Below, piece after piece: positions 1 to 7,429 of a DNA stretch of 64,000 nt (the first letter of the stretch is position 1; every line of letters starts with the position of its first letter). A model generated the notes under the pieces. It had not been told where the DNA came from and ran no database searches. It worked only from the letters and a program-made list of their open reading frames with translations. Origin of the DNA: Thermodesulfatator atlanticus DSM 21156. Its GTDB lineage: Bacteria; Desulfobacterota; Thermodesulfobacteria; Thermodesulfobacteriales; Thermodesulfatatoraceae. The translations under genes and the position numbers were made by a program. The stretch covers positions 62,001 through 126,000 of the forward strand of contig NZ_ATXH01000002.1 in the NCBI RefSeq assembly GCF_000421585.1. Reading direction: 5' to 3'.

Positions 1-836
1 TGTTACTAACGGCCATTCTTGCGGCCTTATGGGTGTTAAGACCGCTAAAAACCACACGAAAGCCTATAAAACCGCCTGAAAAAACTAAGAAGATTCTTCC
101 GATAAAAAAAGAAACGACTCATCCCAGCCCCCAAAAGGCTCCCCCTAAGAAAACTTTGCCCATGGCGTGCATTATTATTGATGACATGGGGCAAAATCCA
201 GTACTTGAAAGGAAATTTTTTGAGCTTGGCCTGGTGCTTAACTTTTCTTTCCTGCCGAACGCCCCTTTTACCAGAAGGCTTGCCACCGAAGCCCATGCCA
301 GAGGCTATGAAGTTTTAGTTCATCTCCCCTTACAGGCTAAAAAAGTGCATGACAAAAGCGGGGTGATAACCTTGCGCACCTCCCAGGAAGCGTTAAAAAA
401 GCAGGTGCGCAAAATGATTGCTAAAGTCCCTTATGCCATTGGAGTCAATCATCATATGGGATCTCTTTTCACCGAGGACAAAAAACACGTACGCTGGCTG
501 CTTGAAGAAGTAAAAGCCCTTGGGCTTTTTTATATTGACAGTCGTACCACCGCCAAGACTAAAATCCCCAAAGTAGCTGAAGAACTTGCCCTTCCCTTCG
601 CGGAAAGGCACGTTTTCCTGGATCACAAGCGGGGGCCTCAAGCGGTATGCCAGGCCGTTAAACTTCTCATAAAAAAAGCAAGGCATTCACCCACCATTGC
701 CATAGGGCATCCACATCGTGATACCCTGGCAGGGTTAAAAATGTGCGAAAAACTTCTGCGCGAAGAAGTAAGGCTCGTACCAATAAGTGTTTTTTTAAGG
801 AGCGAGTATGATCAAGCCGTACTTAAAAGATTTTAA
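1..836 (+). CDS. Divergent polysaccharide deacetylase family protein (YibQ/DUF610-like), 5' end cut by window edge
   Basis: The reading frame is open from the first bases of the window. Before the GTG at 33 it encodes a hydrophobic run (LLTAILAALWVL), so the true start lies upstream and the protein is probably anchored or secreted through an N-terminal membrane segment. A Pro/Lys-rich linker (about coordinates 45-160) leads into the domain. The domain carries IIIDDMG, HLPLQAK, GVNHHMGS and FYIDSRTT, the hallmarks of the divergent polysaccharide deacetylase 2 family, a NodB-like TIM-barrel hydrolase relative acting in the periplasm. The substrate is unknown; a role in cell-wall or envelope polysaccharide is inferred from the family. 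Its 3' end overlaps hisC by 29 nt, so the two are probably co-transcribed. Confidence 0.8.
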   Translation, partial: LLTAILAALWVLRPLKTTRKPIKPPEKTKKILPIKKETTHPSPQKAPPKKTLPMACIIIDDMGQNPVLERKFFELGLVLNFSFLPNAPFTRRLATEAHARGYEVLVHLPLQAKKVHDKSGVITLRTSQEALKKQVRKMIAKVPYAIGVNHHMGSLFTEDKKHVRWLLEEVKALGLFYIDSRTTAKTKIPKVAEELALPFAERHVFLDHKRGPQAVCQAVKLLIKKARHSPTIAIGHPHRDTLAGLKMCEKLLREEVRLVPISVFLRSEYDQAVLKRF

Positions 837-1896
837 ACCCTATCCTCCTGGTAAACCCATTGAAGAGTTGCGTCGTGAACTTGGCATTGAAGGTAAAATC
901 GTAAAACTTGCCTCAAATGAAAATCCCTTTGGCCCGTCTCCCAAAGCCAAAGAGGCCATCATAGCCGCAGCCTCAGAGCTTCACCGGTATCCTGATGCAG
1001 GGGCCTACAACTTAAGAACGGCACTTGCACAAAAATTTCAGGTTCACTACGAAGAGATAGTCCTGGGAAACGGCTCAAACGAAGTCCTGGAGCTTTTAGT
1101 AAAAGCCCTTATCGACTACGAAGACGAAGCCCTGATGAGTGAGCCTTCTTTTTTGATGTACGAAAAATTTGTCCAGGCAAGTGGCGGGCAAATAACCAAA
1201 ATCCCCCTTAAAAATTTCCGCCATGATCTTGCAAATTTTACTAAAAAAGTCTCTCAAAAGACAAAAATCATCTTTCTTGATAACCCCCATAATCCCACCG
1301 GAAGTATTATTTACCACCACGACTTTGAACGTTTTATAAAAGATTTACCGGAAAACATCGTGGTAGTTCTTGATGAGGCTTACAGGGAGTTCAACGAAGA
1401 CCCAGAAATCGCAAACGGGCTCTTGCTCAAAGATGGCAAGCCTCCGGTGGTTACCCTGCGCACTTTTTCAAAGGCTTACGGGCTTGCGGCCTTACGCATT
1501 GGTTACGGCATCATGAAAAAAGAACTTGCCATGGTGCTTAACGCCATCCGCCAGCCCTTTAACGTGAACCTCCTGGCCCAGGTAGCTGCTGAAGCAGCCC
1601 TTAAAGACGAAGATTATCTTGCCGGGATATTAAAAACATTTTCCTCTGAACGAAAAAAGCTCTTTAAAGCCCTTGAAGAGCTTGGCTTTGAACCCTATCC
1701 CTCCCAAGCCAACTTCATTTTGGTAAACACCAAAAAAGAAGCGCGCCCCCTTTACGAAGCCCTTTTGCGTAAAGGGGTCATTGTAAGGAGTATGGAAGCA
1801 TACGGCTTCCCCACTTGTTTACGCATAAGCATTGGCACCCCGGAGGAAAACGAATTCTTTCTTGCAAGGCTAAAGGAGGTTTTGAGTGGAGCCTAA
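808..1896 (+). CDS. hisC: Histidinol-phosphate aminotransferase
   Basis: This is a 362-residue fold-type I PLP aminotransferase of normal HisC length. It should convert imidazole acetol phosphate and glutamate to L-histidinol phosphate in histidine synthesis. The N-terminus carries KLASNENPFGPSP, the HisC signature. Also visible are DNPHNPTG, VLDEAYREF, the PLP lysine in TFSKAYGLAALRIGYG (Lys about 222) and the substrate-binding Arg in LRISIGTPEEN. The ATG at 808 follows AAGGAG and lies inside the preceding gene. No other his genes are nearby, so a broader specificity for aromatic amino acids is possible. Confidence 0.9.
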   Translation: MIKPYLKDFKPYPPGKPIEELRRELGIEGKIVKLASNENPFGPSPKAKEAIIAAASELHRYPDAGAYNLRTALAQKFQVHYEEIVLGNGSNEVLELLVKALIDYEDEALMSEPSFLMYEKFVQASGGQITKIPLKNFRHDLANFTKKVSQKTKIIFLDNPHNPTGSIIYHHDFERFIKDLPENIVVVLDEAYREFNEDPEIANGLLLKDGKPPVVTLRTFSKAYGLAALRIGYGIMKKELAMVLNAIRQPFNVNLLAQVAAEAALKDEDYLAGILKTFSSERKKLFKALEELGFEPYPSQANFILVNTKKEARPLYEALLRKGVIVRSMEAYGFPTCLRISIGTPEENEFFLARLKEVLSGA

Positions 1897-2590
1897 AGGG
1901 CTTATCATCACCATTGATGGCCCGGCAGGAGCTGGCAAAAGCACCATTGCCAAGCGTCTTGCTAAAAAACTTGGCTACCTTTATCTCGACACCGGGGCCA
2001 TGTATCGCGTGGTAGCCCTTGCAGCCAGGCGAAAAGGCCTTTCTTTTGAGGATGAAAAAGCCATATCCTTACTTGCTAAAACCCTTTCCTTTGAGCTTCA
2101 CCCGGCGGAAGATGGCGTAAAGGTCTTCCTTGAAGGGGAAGATGTAAGTGAGGCCATTCGCACCCCTGAAATAGACGAACTTTCCTCAAGAGTGGCAAGC
2201 ATTGCCGAGGTGCGAAAGGCCCTTCAGGAAAGACAGCGCGAGATAGGCCGTCACGGCGCTATTGTGGCCGAAGGAAGGGACATGGGAAGCGAAGTCTTCC
2301 CGGACGCCCAGGTGAAGTTTTTCCTCACCGCAAGCCCTGAAACCCGAGCTAAACGGCGCTATGAACAACAGAAAGCCAAAGGATTGCCGGTTTCTTATGA
2401 AAAAGTCCTGGAAGACATCAAAAGGCGCGATGAAAGAGATAGCATGCGCAAAGTGGCCCCTTTGATTAAACCCGGAGACGCTATCGAGATAGATAGTTCC
2501 TATCTTAGCCCAGACGAAGTCCTTGAACGCATCATCACAGAAATAGAAAAGGTGAAACAAAAATGTCACAAAAACCGTACCTCTCGGTAG
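1886..2590 (+). CDS. cmk: Cytidylate kinase
   Basis: This 234-residue protein phosphorylates CMP and dCMP with ATP in the cytoplasm. A P-loop GPAGAGKST (residues 12-20) is followed by the typical YLDTGAMYR substrate motif, the GRDMGSEVFPDA segment and a basic lid RRDERDSMR. Length and motif order match bacterial Cmk. Translation starts at GTG 1886, well placed behind AAAGGAGG at 1872-1879, and overlaps the end of hisC by 11 nt. The 3' end overlaps the next gene by 28 nt, so the whole run from the deacetylase onward looks like one transcript. Confidence 0.93.
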   Translation: MEPKGLIITIDGPAGAGKSTIAKRLAKKLGYLYLDTGAMYRVVALAARRKGLSFEDEKAISLLAKTLSFELHPAEDGVKVFLEGEDVSEAIRTPEIDELSSRVASIAEVRKALQERQREIGRHGAIVAEGRDMGSEVFPDAQVKFFLTASPETRAKRRYEQQKAKGLPVSYEKVLEDIKRRDERDSMRKVAPLIKPGDAIEIDSSYLSPDEVLERIITEIEKVKQKCHKNRTSR

Positions 2591-3513
2591 TTATTCCCGT
2601 CTATAATGAGGAAAAAAATATCAAGCCCCTGCTAGAAAGCCTGGATAACGCCCTAAAGGGGATTGGTAAAACATTTGAAGTGATAATTGTGGACGACGGC
2701 TCACAGGACAAAACCCTTAGCATTTTAAAGGAACTAAAACCCCGCTATCCCTGGCTCAAGATAATTGCCTTGCGCAAAAACTTTGGACAGAGTGCGGCTT
2801 TTACCGCAGGCATTGATCACGCCCAGGGCGAAGTAATCGTTACCATGGATGGGGACTTACAGAATGACCCCCGAGATATCCCCAAACTTTTGGCCAAAAT
2901 AGAAGAAGGCTACGATGTTGTCTCGGGTTGGCGCAAAGACCGGAAAGACCCCTTTCTTTCGCGAAAGTTGCCGTCCATGATGGCAAATGCGCTTATATCC
3001 CGCTTAACCCGGGTAAAACTCCACGACTATGGTTGCTCCCTTAAAGCCTACCGCGCTGAAGTGATTAAGGGGGTTACCATTTACGGAGAGCTTCACAGGT
3101 TTATTCCCGTGCTGGTAAGCTTCTCTGGGGCACGCATCACTGAAATCGAAGTAACCCACCATCCCCGAAAGTTTGGCAAGAGCAAATACGGCATTTCACG
3201 GACTTATCGGGTACTGCTTGATCTTTTTCTTATGATTTTTTTCAGGAAGTTTGCTACCAAACCTTTGCATATGTTTGGTTTAACAGGCGGCCTTCTTTTT
3301 CTGGCAGGCTTTGGCATCGAACTTTATCTGACAATCCTCAAGTTTTTTTACGGCCAGGACATCGGCCAAAGGCCCCTTTTGATCTTGGGAGTACTTCTCA
3401 TTGTGACGGGAATTAATCTAGTGGGTACGGGTCTTTTGGCAGAGCTTGTCATGCGAACCTATTACGAATCATCTGGCAAAAGGATTTACAGCGTCCGTGA
3501 GGTTATTAAGTGA
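2563..3513 (+). CDS. GT2-family glycosyltransferase, dolichol/undecaprenyl-phosphate sugar transferase type
   Basis: A 316-residue membrane-associated glycosyltransferase of the DPM1/ArnC/GtrB type, expected to move a sugar from a nucleotide donor to a polyprenyl phosphate. The GT-A fold shows VIPVYNEEKNI at the N-terminus, VDDGSQD (residues 43-49) and the metal-binding MDGDLQNDP (about 95-103). Two predicted transmembrane helices follow at about 235-262 and 270-297. The next gene (4-bp overlap) is a multi-pass membrane protein of a family often found beside such transferases, so the pair probably builds or flips a lipid-linked sugar. Donor and acceptor cannot be told from sequence. Confidence 0.85.
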   Translation: MSQKPYLSVVIPVYNEEKNIKPLLESLDNALKGIGKTFEVIIVDDGSQDKTLSILKELKPRYPWLKIIALRKNFGQSAAFTAGIDHAQGEVIVTMDGDLQNDPRDIPKLLAKIEEGYDVVSGWRKDRKDPFLSRKLPSMMANALISRLTRVKLHDYGCSLKAYRAEVIKGVTIYGELHRFIPVLVSFSGARITEIEVTHHPRKFGKSKYGISRTYRVLLDLFLMIFFRKFATKPLHMFGLTGGLLFLAGFGIELYLTILKFFYGQDIGQRPLLILGVLLIVTGINLVGTGLLAELVMRTYYESSGKRIYSVREVIK

Positions 3514-4412
3514 AAAAATATCTGTCATTTTTTTTTAAGTTAACGGTAAGTGCAGGACTTCTTTACTATCTCTTTCGGCAAACAGATTTTAACGCCCTTG
3601 TCACCACTTTTAAAAAAGTCCTCCCTGAATGGCTTTGCTTTTCCATCCTGGTTTTTTTTGTGTTCCAGATAGTTAGTGCGTACCGCTGGCAAAAAATTAC
3701 CGAAGCCCTGGGATATCGCAAAAATTTTCTCTTTTTCGGAAAAATTTACTTTATCGGCATGTTTTTTAACGCTTTCTTGCCAGGGGTTTTGGGCGGAGAC
3801 GTAATCAGGGTCTTCTACCTGGTAAAAGAAGGGGCCAGTAAAACCGTAGCAAGTTTTAGCGTGTTTTACGACCGGATTTTTGGCCTCATGGGGGCCCTAA
3901 TCCTGCTCACAGTTTTTGTCCCCTTGGAGGGCGATTTTTTGCCCGAAAAACCAAGGCACATTTTGCTTTGGTTTAGCGCTTCAGCCCTTTTTTTCGGGAC
4001 TTTTGCGGCGCTCTTTGCCGGCTTTTTTCGCAAAAAGTGGGCAAGTTATTTCCTTACCACCGCAACTTCTGTAACACGGTTGCCCACTTTTTTTGTTTTG
4101 GTAGGCCTTGGGCTTGCTGTCCAGGTTCTTTACAATATCCACCTCTATTTGCTTGGGAGGAGCCTTAACATCGAAGTCCCGTTGGCCAAGTTTTTCCTGA
4201 TAATTCCTTTAATGGGAATCCTTGCGAGCCTTCCCTTAAGCTTAGGGGGCTTGGGTATTAGGGAAGGAACCCTAGCTTACTTTTTGAAACTTTTAGGGTA
4301 TCCTACCGAAGTAGGCATTGCCCTTGGCTTTTTAACTTATGGGGTTTCCTTACTCGGCGGGCTGGTAGGCGGATTTTTTTATTTGCGAGGCGAAAGAGAA
4401 AAACCATCTTAA
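3510..4412 (+). CDS. Multi-pass membrane protein of the lysylphosphatidylglycerol synthase TM / UPF0104 family
   Basis: A 300-residue integral membrane protein with about seven or eight hydrophobic helices. Family signals are FFNAFLPGVLGGDVIRVFYL near residues 88-108 and the SLGGLGIREG motif near 247-256. These are typical of the membrane half shared with MprF (AglD/YbhN relatives). The GTG start at 3510 overlaps the upstream glycosyltransferase stop (GTGA), so translation is coupled. Families like this are thought to translocate or hold lipid-linked intermediates; here a role with the adjacent GT2 enzyme is inferred. There is no soluble synthetase domain, so lysinylation of lipids is not supported. 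Confidence 0.75.
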   Translation: MKKYLSFFFKLTVSAGLLYYLFRQTDFNALVTTFKKVLPEWLCFSILVFFVFQIVSAYRWQKITEALGYRKNFLFFGKIYFIGMFFNAFLPGVLGGDVIRVFYLVKEGASKTVASFSVFYDRIFGLMGALILLTVFVPLEGDFLPEKPRHILLWFSASALFFGTFAALFAGFFRKKWASYFLTTATSVTRLPTFFVLVGLGLAVQVLYNIHLYLLGRSLNIEVPLAKFFLIIPLMGILASLPLSLGGLGIREGTLAYFLKLLGYPTEVGIALGFLTYGVSLLGGLVGGFFYLRGEREKPS

Positions 4413-5051
4413 ATGGAAATTTTAAAGGGATTTTTACATATTTTTGTCCCTCTTTTCATCATTGTAGATCCTATCGGGTGCATCCCGCTTTTTTTGGGGC
4501 TGACTGAAAAACTTCCCCCGGAGCGCAAGAAAAAAGTTGCGCTTAAGGCTTCCGTGGTAGCGGCTCTGGTGTTGACAGCTTTTTCTCTCCTAGGAGATCG
4601 TCTTCTGCTTTATTTTGATATTTCGGTTGCTTCTTTCAGGGTAGCAGGAGGGCTTATTCTTCTTTTGATTGCCCTTCAGATGATTCAGGCACAACCAAGA
4701 GCCACTAAAAGTCTTCCCGAGGAGGAAGAAGAAAGCCGCCAAAAAGAAGATGTCGCTATTGTCCCTCTAGGTGTTCCTATTTTGGCAGGTCCTGGTGCGA
4801 TAACCACTATTTTGGTCTTTACCGCCGGAGAAGCTAATTTTATCCTCCGCTTCAAAGTAATTATTGCTATTTTTACCGTAGCTTTAATAAGCTTTTTAAT
4901 GTTTTCCAATGCGGCTCGCATTGCCAAAATGCTAGGGCAAACTGGAACTAATTTATTCGTGCGCATTATGGGCTTGATTCTTGCGGTAATTTCCGTTGAA
5001 TATATGGCAAGGGGGCTGGGAGAACTTTTTCCAGGGCTCCTTTCTCCTTAA
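4413..5051 (+). CDS. MarC family integral membrane protein (paralogue 1)
   Basis: A 212-residue protein with six predicted membrane helices. It shows the MarC motifs VDPIGCIPLFLGLT near the N-terminus and VPLGVPILAGPGAITT after an acidic loop (EEEEE) in the middle. The ATG directly follows the upstream stop codon. MarC proteins are inner-membrane proteins of unsettled function; the old link to multiple antibiotic resistance in E. coli has not held up. A second copy lies at 35288-35935 with the same two motifs. The last base of its stop codon is the first base of a 12-bp repeat that flanks the following cassette. Confidence 0.88.
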   Translation: MEILKGFLHIFVPLFIIVDPIGCIPLFLGLTEKLPPERKKKVALKASVVAALVLTAFSLLGDRLLLYFDISVASFRVAGGLILLLIALQMIQAQPRATKSLPEEEEESRQKEDVAIVPLGVPILAGPGAITTILVFTAGEANFILRFKVIIAIFTVALISFLMFSNAARIAKMLGQTGTNLFVRIMGLILAVISVEYMARGLGELFPGLLSP

Positions 5052-5062
5052 AGGAGGGCGCT
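5051..5062 (+). repeat. Left copy of 12-bp direct repeat flanking toxin cassette (also the RBS)
   Basis: AAGGAGGGCGCT lies immediately before the ATG at 5063 and provides its Shine-Dalgarno sequence. An identical 12-mer sits immediately before the GTG of the deacetylase gene at 5721. The identity goes beyond the purine core into GGCGCT, which suggests duplication rather than two independent ribosome sites. Confidence 0.7.
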
Positions 5063-5374
5063 ATGCATCTTTCTTCTATAGAAGAGAAACTAAAACCACT
5101 TCTTGCAGAATTAAACATCGGAAGTTTAGAGGAAATTGTTAAAGACTATCTTTTTACGGAAATTTTATATCGTATATCAAAGTTTGAAGAAGAAATGCAG
5201 TATTTTCAAAAAAAATATCAAAAAAGCTTTGAAGAATTCAAAAAAGAATACGAAAGCTCTGAAGAAAATTTTACAGCATATGATGATTTAATGGCTTGGG
5301 AATTTGCTATTGAAGGATATAACTATTGGAAACAAAAACTTGAAGAGTTAAAAAGTGTTCTACAAAATAGTTAA
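5063..5374 (+). CDS. Small charged alpha-helical protein, probable antitoxin/partner of the downstream TumE-like protein
   Basis: A 103-residue acidic protein rich in Glu, Lys, Tyr and Phe, predicted almost wholly helical. The stretch around residues 38-70 could form a coiled coil. I recognise no named domain and no helix-turn-helix. It is translationally coupled to the following gene (20-nt overlap), and both are clearly more AT-rich than the surrounding genes. Position and overlap fit the antitoxin or regulatory partner of a two-gene toxin module. This is inferred from context only, since TumA antitoxins described elsewhere are helix-turn-helix proteins and this one does not look like them. 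Confidence 0.6.
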   Translation: MHLSSIEEKLKPLLAELNIGSLEEIVKDYLFTEILYRISKFEEEMQYFQKKYQKSFEEFKKEYESSEENFTAYDDLMAWEFAIEGYNYWKQKLEELKSVLQNS

Positions 5375-5705
5375 CGATTTTAAAAATATCATAAAAAAGT
5401 ATGAAATAAAAGACTATAAAAAATTTGGAAGAGCTAAAGGATTAGTAGCTAAAATTGAATTTATAGACGGTTCGGTTCTACATATTCGAGAATATATTTT
5501 TTTAAATAGCAAAAGAAAGTATTCTTTCCATTGGCAAGATAAAGAAGGAAACCTCATTGTAAGATGGGATAATTCTCCTCATCATTTTCATATAAAAACT
5601 TTTCCTGATCACAAACATATTGGAAATAAGGTTTTTGAGTCAGAAGAAATATGCCTAGAAGATGTAGTAAAGTTTATAGAACGACATTTGCTAAAAACTA
5701 TCTAG
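5355..5705 (+). CDS. TumE-like toxin (DUF6516 family) protein
   Basis: A 116-residue protein. It shows the pattern I associate with the TumE/DUF6516 toxin family: an IEFIDGSVLHIREY strand region, YSFHWQD, then RWDNSPHHFHIKTFPDHKHI with its cluster of histidines and an aspartate (residues about 73-92), and a C-terminal helix. The His/Asp cluster would be the presumed active site. The start lies inside the upstream small gene, as in toxin-antitoxin operons. AT-rich codon use, flanking 12-bp repeats and a location between two unrelated housekeeping genes point to acquisition by transfer. The cellular target is not known to me. Confidence 0.7.
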   Translation: MFYKIVNDFKNIIKKYEIKDYKKFGRAKGLVAKIEFIDGSVLHIREYIFLNSKRKYSFHWQDKEGNLIVRWDNSPHHFHIKTFPDHKHIGNKVFESEEICLEDVVKFIERHLLKTI

Positions 5706-5708
5706 GTT

Positions 5709-5720
5709 AAGGAGGGCGCT
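5709..5720 (+). repeat. Right copy of 12-bp direct repeat flanking toxin cassette (also the RBS)
   Basis: AAGGAGGGCGCT, identical to 5051-5062, precedes the GTG start of the HDAC-like gene. The two copies are 658 bp apart and bracket exactly the two AT-rich genes. Confidence 0.7.
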
Positions 5721-6767
5721 GTGAACGTTGCCATCATAAAAGACGAAATATTTCTCAAGCATAACCCTGGAGAATATCATCCTGAACGCCCAGAACGTCT
5801 GGAAAAAATTTATCAAGCCATAGAAGAATCAGGGCTTCGCAATTTTTTACAGGTGCTTAAACCACGCGAAGCCACCTTTGAAGAGCTTTGCTGGAATCAC
5901 TCACCAGAGTACGTAAAAACAGTACAACAAACCTTAGGGCAAAGTCACGTACAACTTGACGCTGACACAGCCACCAGTCCTGAATCATATCTGGCCGCGG
6001 CAAACGCTGTTGGGGCCCAGTTTGTGGGGCTTGACGCCCTGGCTCAGGGCCAGGTCAAGAGTGTTTTTGCCCTGGTAAGACCCCCTGGACACCATGCTGA
6101 GTACGACCGCGCCATGGGTTTTTGCCTTTTCAATAACGTGGCCCTTGCGGCTCATTATGCTCTGAAAAAGCTAGGGCTTAAGCGCATTCTTATTGTAGAC
6201 TGGGATCTTCACCACGGAAATGGTACTCAAAAGTCTTTCTACCAGTCCAAAGAGGTTCTGTTTTTCTCAACCCACCAGTACCCCTATTATCCAGGTACCG
6301 GGCGGGTTGAAGAAGTGGGTGAAGGAGAAGGCAAAGGCTATACGGTAAATGTGCCTCTTCCCGCAGGCTGTGGTGATATTGAGTACGCTACCGTTTACCG
6401 CAAGATACTTGTTCCTATTGCCAGGGAATTTAAGCCAGAAATCATCCTTGTTTCCGCTGGTTTTGACATCTATTTCGGCGACCCACTGGGAGGGATGCTT
6501 GTCACACCAATAGGAATTGGCTATATCACGCGGCTTCTAAAACAACTTGCAGATGAATTTTGCCAGGGAAAAATTCTTTTGACCCTTGAAGGTGGCTACA
6601 GTTTGCAGGGACTTGCCGACAGCGTGACTACAGTTCTTCATGAACTGATAGGCCAGACTGCGATTCCCTCTGACAAACTCGAGGAAATGGAAGAAACCAA
6701 CAAAGAACCGGAAGTGCTGGCACACGTGCTCGCCGTACACCAGTCATATTGGCGCTCATTAGCTTAA
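5721..6767 (+). CDS. Histone deacetylase family protein (acetoin utilisation AcuC / acetylpolyamine amidohydrolase-like)
   Basis: A 348-residue zinc-dependent deacylase of the arginase/deacetylase fold, cytoplasmic. All active-site features are visible: YHPERPERL near the N-terminus, RPPGHHAEYD with the His pair (about 122-131), VDWDLHHGNG with Asp/His zinc ligands (about 158-167), SAGFDIYFGDPLGG with the third ligand Asp, and LEGGYS with the catalytic Tyr. It starts at GTG behind AAGGAGGGCGCT. Substrates could be acetyl-lysine (for example an acetylated acyl-CoA synthetase) or acetylpolyamines; no acetyltransferase gene is nearby to decide. The stop codon abuts the end of the convergent trkA-type gene with no spacer. 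Confidence 0.88.
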   Translation: MNVAIIKDEIFLKHNPGEYHPERPERLEKIYQAIEESGLRNFLQVLKPREATFEELCWNHSPEYVKTVQQTLGQSHVQLDADTATSPESYLAAANAVGAQFVGLDALAQGQVKSVFALVRPPGHHAEYDRAMGFCLFNNVALAAHYALKKLGLKRILIVDWDLHHGNGTQKSFYQSKEVLFFSTHQYPYYPGTGRVEEVGEGEGKGYTVNVPLPAGCGDIEYATVYRKILVPIAREFKPEIILVSAGFDIYFGDPLGGMLVTPIGIGYITRLLKQLADEFCQGKILLTLEGGYSLQGLADSVTTVLHELIGQTAIPSDKLEEMEETNKEPEVLAHVLAVHQSYWRSLA

Positions 6768-7427
6768 TTATTCGCTTTCCAGTAATTTTTCTACGTATTC
6801 TTTCTTTCCAAGAACAAAGAGCTCTTCGTCCTTATCGATTACGTGTTCCGCAGGTGGAAGGAGAATAAATTTATCGGTGTGTTTATTTTTAATGGCCAAT
6901 ATATAGACATGATAGCGCTTGCGAAGATCAAGCTGTCTTATAGTTTTTCCAATGAAATCAGCTGGTGGTTCAAGGCGGGCGATAAGAAAGTCCGGCAAAA
7001 GGGGTAAGAAATCAAGCATATTAGGATTGATCAGGTTTCTTGCTTCTTTGAGAGCTGCATCAAGCTCTGGAATAACAACTCTATTTGCCCCCAGAAGCTC
7101 AAGGATACGGGCATGGTCTTCATCGTTGGCTTTGGCCATAATGGCTTTGGCCCCAAGTTCTTTAAGGTAAAGCACGATTAAAACACTGGCAGAAAGATTC
7201 CCTGTGGCCACAACCACCATCTCGGCCTCATCAACTCCAATGCCTTTTAATACTTCTTTTCTGGTGGCATCTGCCACAATGGCCTCTGAAACATCAGGGC
7301 TGATATCTTCTACAAGTTTTTCGTTTCTATCAATACAAAGTACTTCTAAGCCTTCTGCAGCAAGAGTCTTGGCCAAATAAAACCCAAATTTTCCAAGCCC
7401 AATTACGATAAACTTTCTTTTTTTCAT
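6768..7427 (-). CDS. Potassium uptake regulatory subunit, TrkA/KtrA family
   Basis: A 219-residue cytoplasmic gating protein. The N-terminal Rossmann RCK domain has VIGLGKFGFYLAKTL and an acidic residue after the second strand (LCIDRN), typical of NAD(H) or nucleotide binding. Conserved VVVATGN follows. The C-terminal TrkA-C domain starts at about residue 140 (LEPPADFIGKTIRQLDL). One RCK unit of this length matches KtrA rather than the double-unit E. coli TrkA. It follows the membrane subunit gene with a 2-nt gap, so both form one operon and one transporter. Confidence 0.9.
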   Translation of the reverse strand: MKKRKFIVIGLGKFGFYLAKTLAAEGLEVLCIDRNEKLVEDISPDVSEAIVADATRKEVLKGIGVDEAEMVVVATGNLSASVLIVLYLKELGAKAIMAKANDEDHARILELLGANRVVIPELDAALKEARNLINPNMLDFLPLLPDFLIARLEPPADFIGKTIRQLDLRKRYHVYILAIKNKHTDKFILLPPAEHVIDKDEELFVLGKKEYVEKLLESE

Positions 7428-7429
7428 CT

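Noticed and set aside
33-836. GTG at 33 as the true start of the first gene
   Set aside because: The frame is open to the window edge and encodes part of a hydrophobic helix just before 33, so the start lies outside the window.
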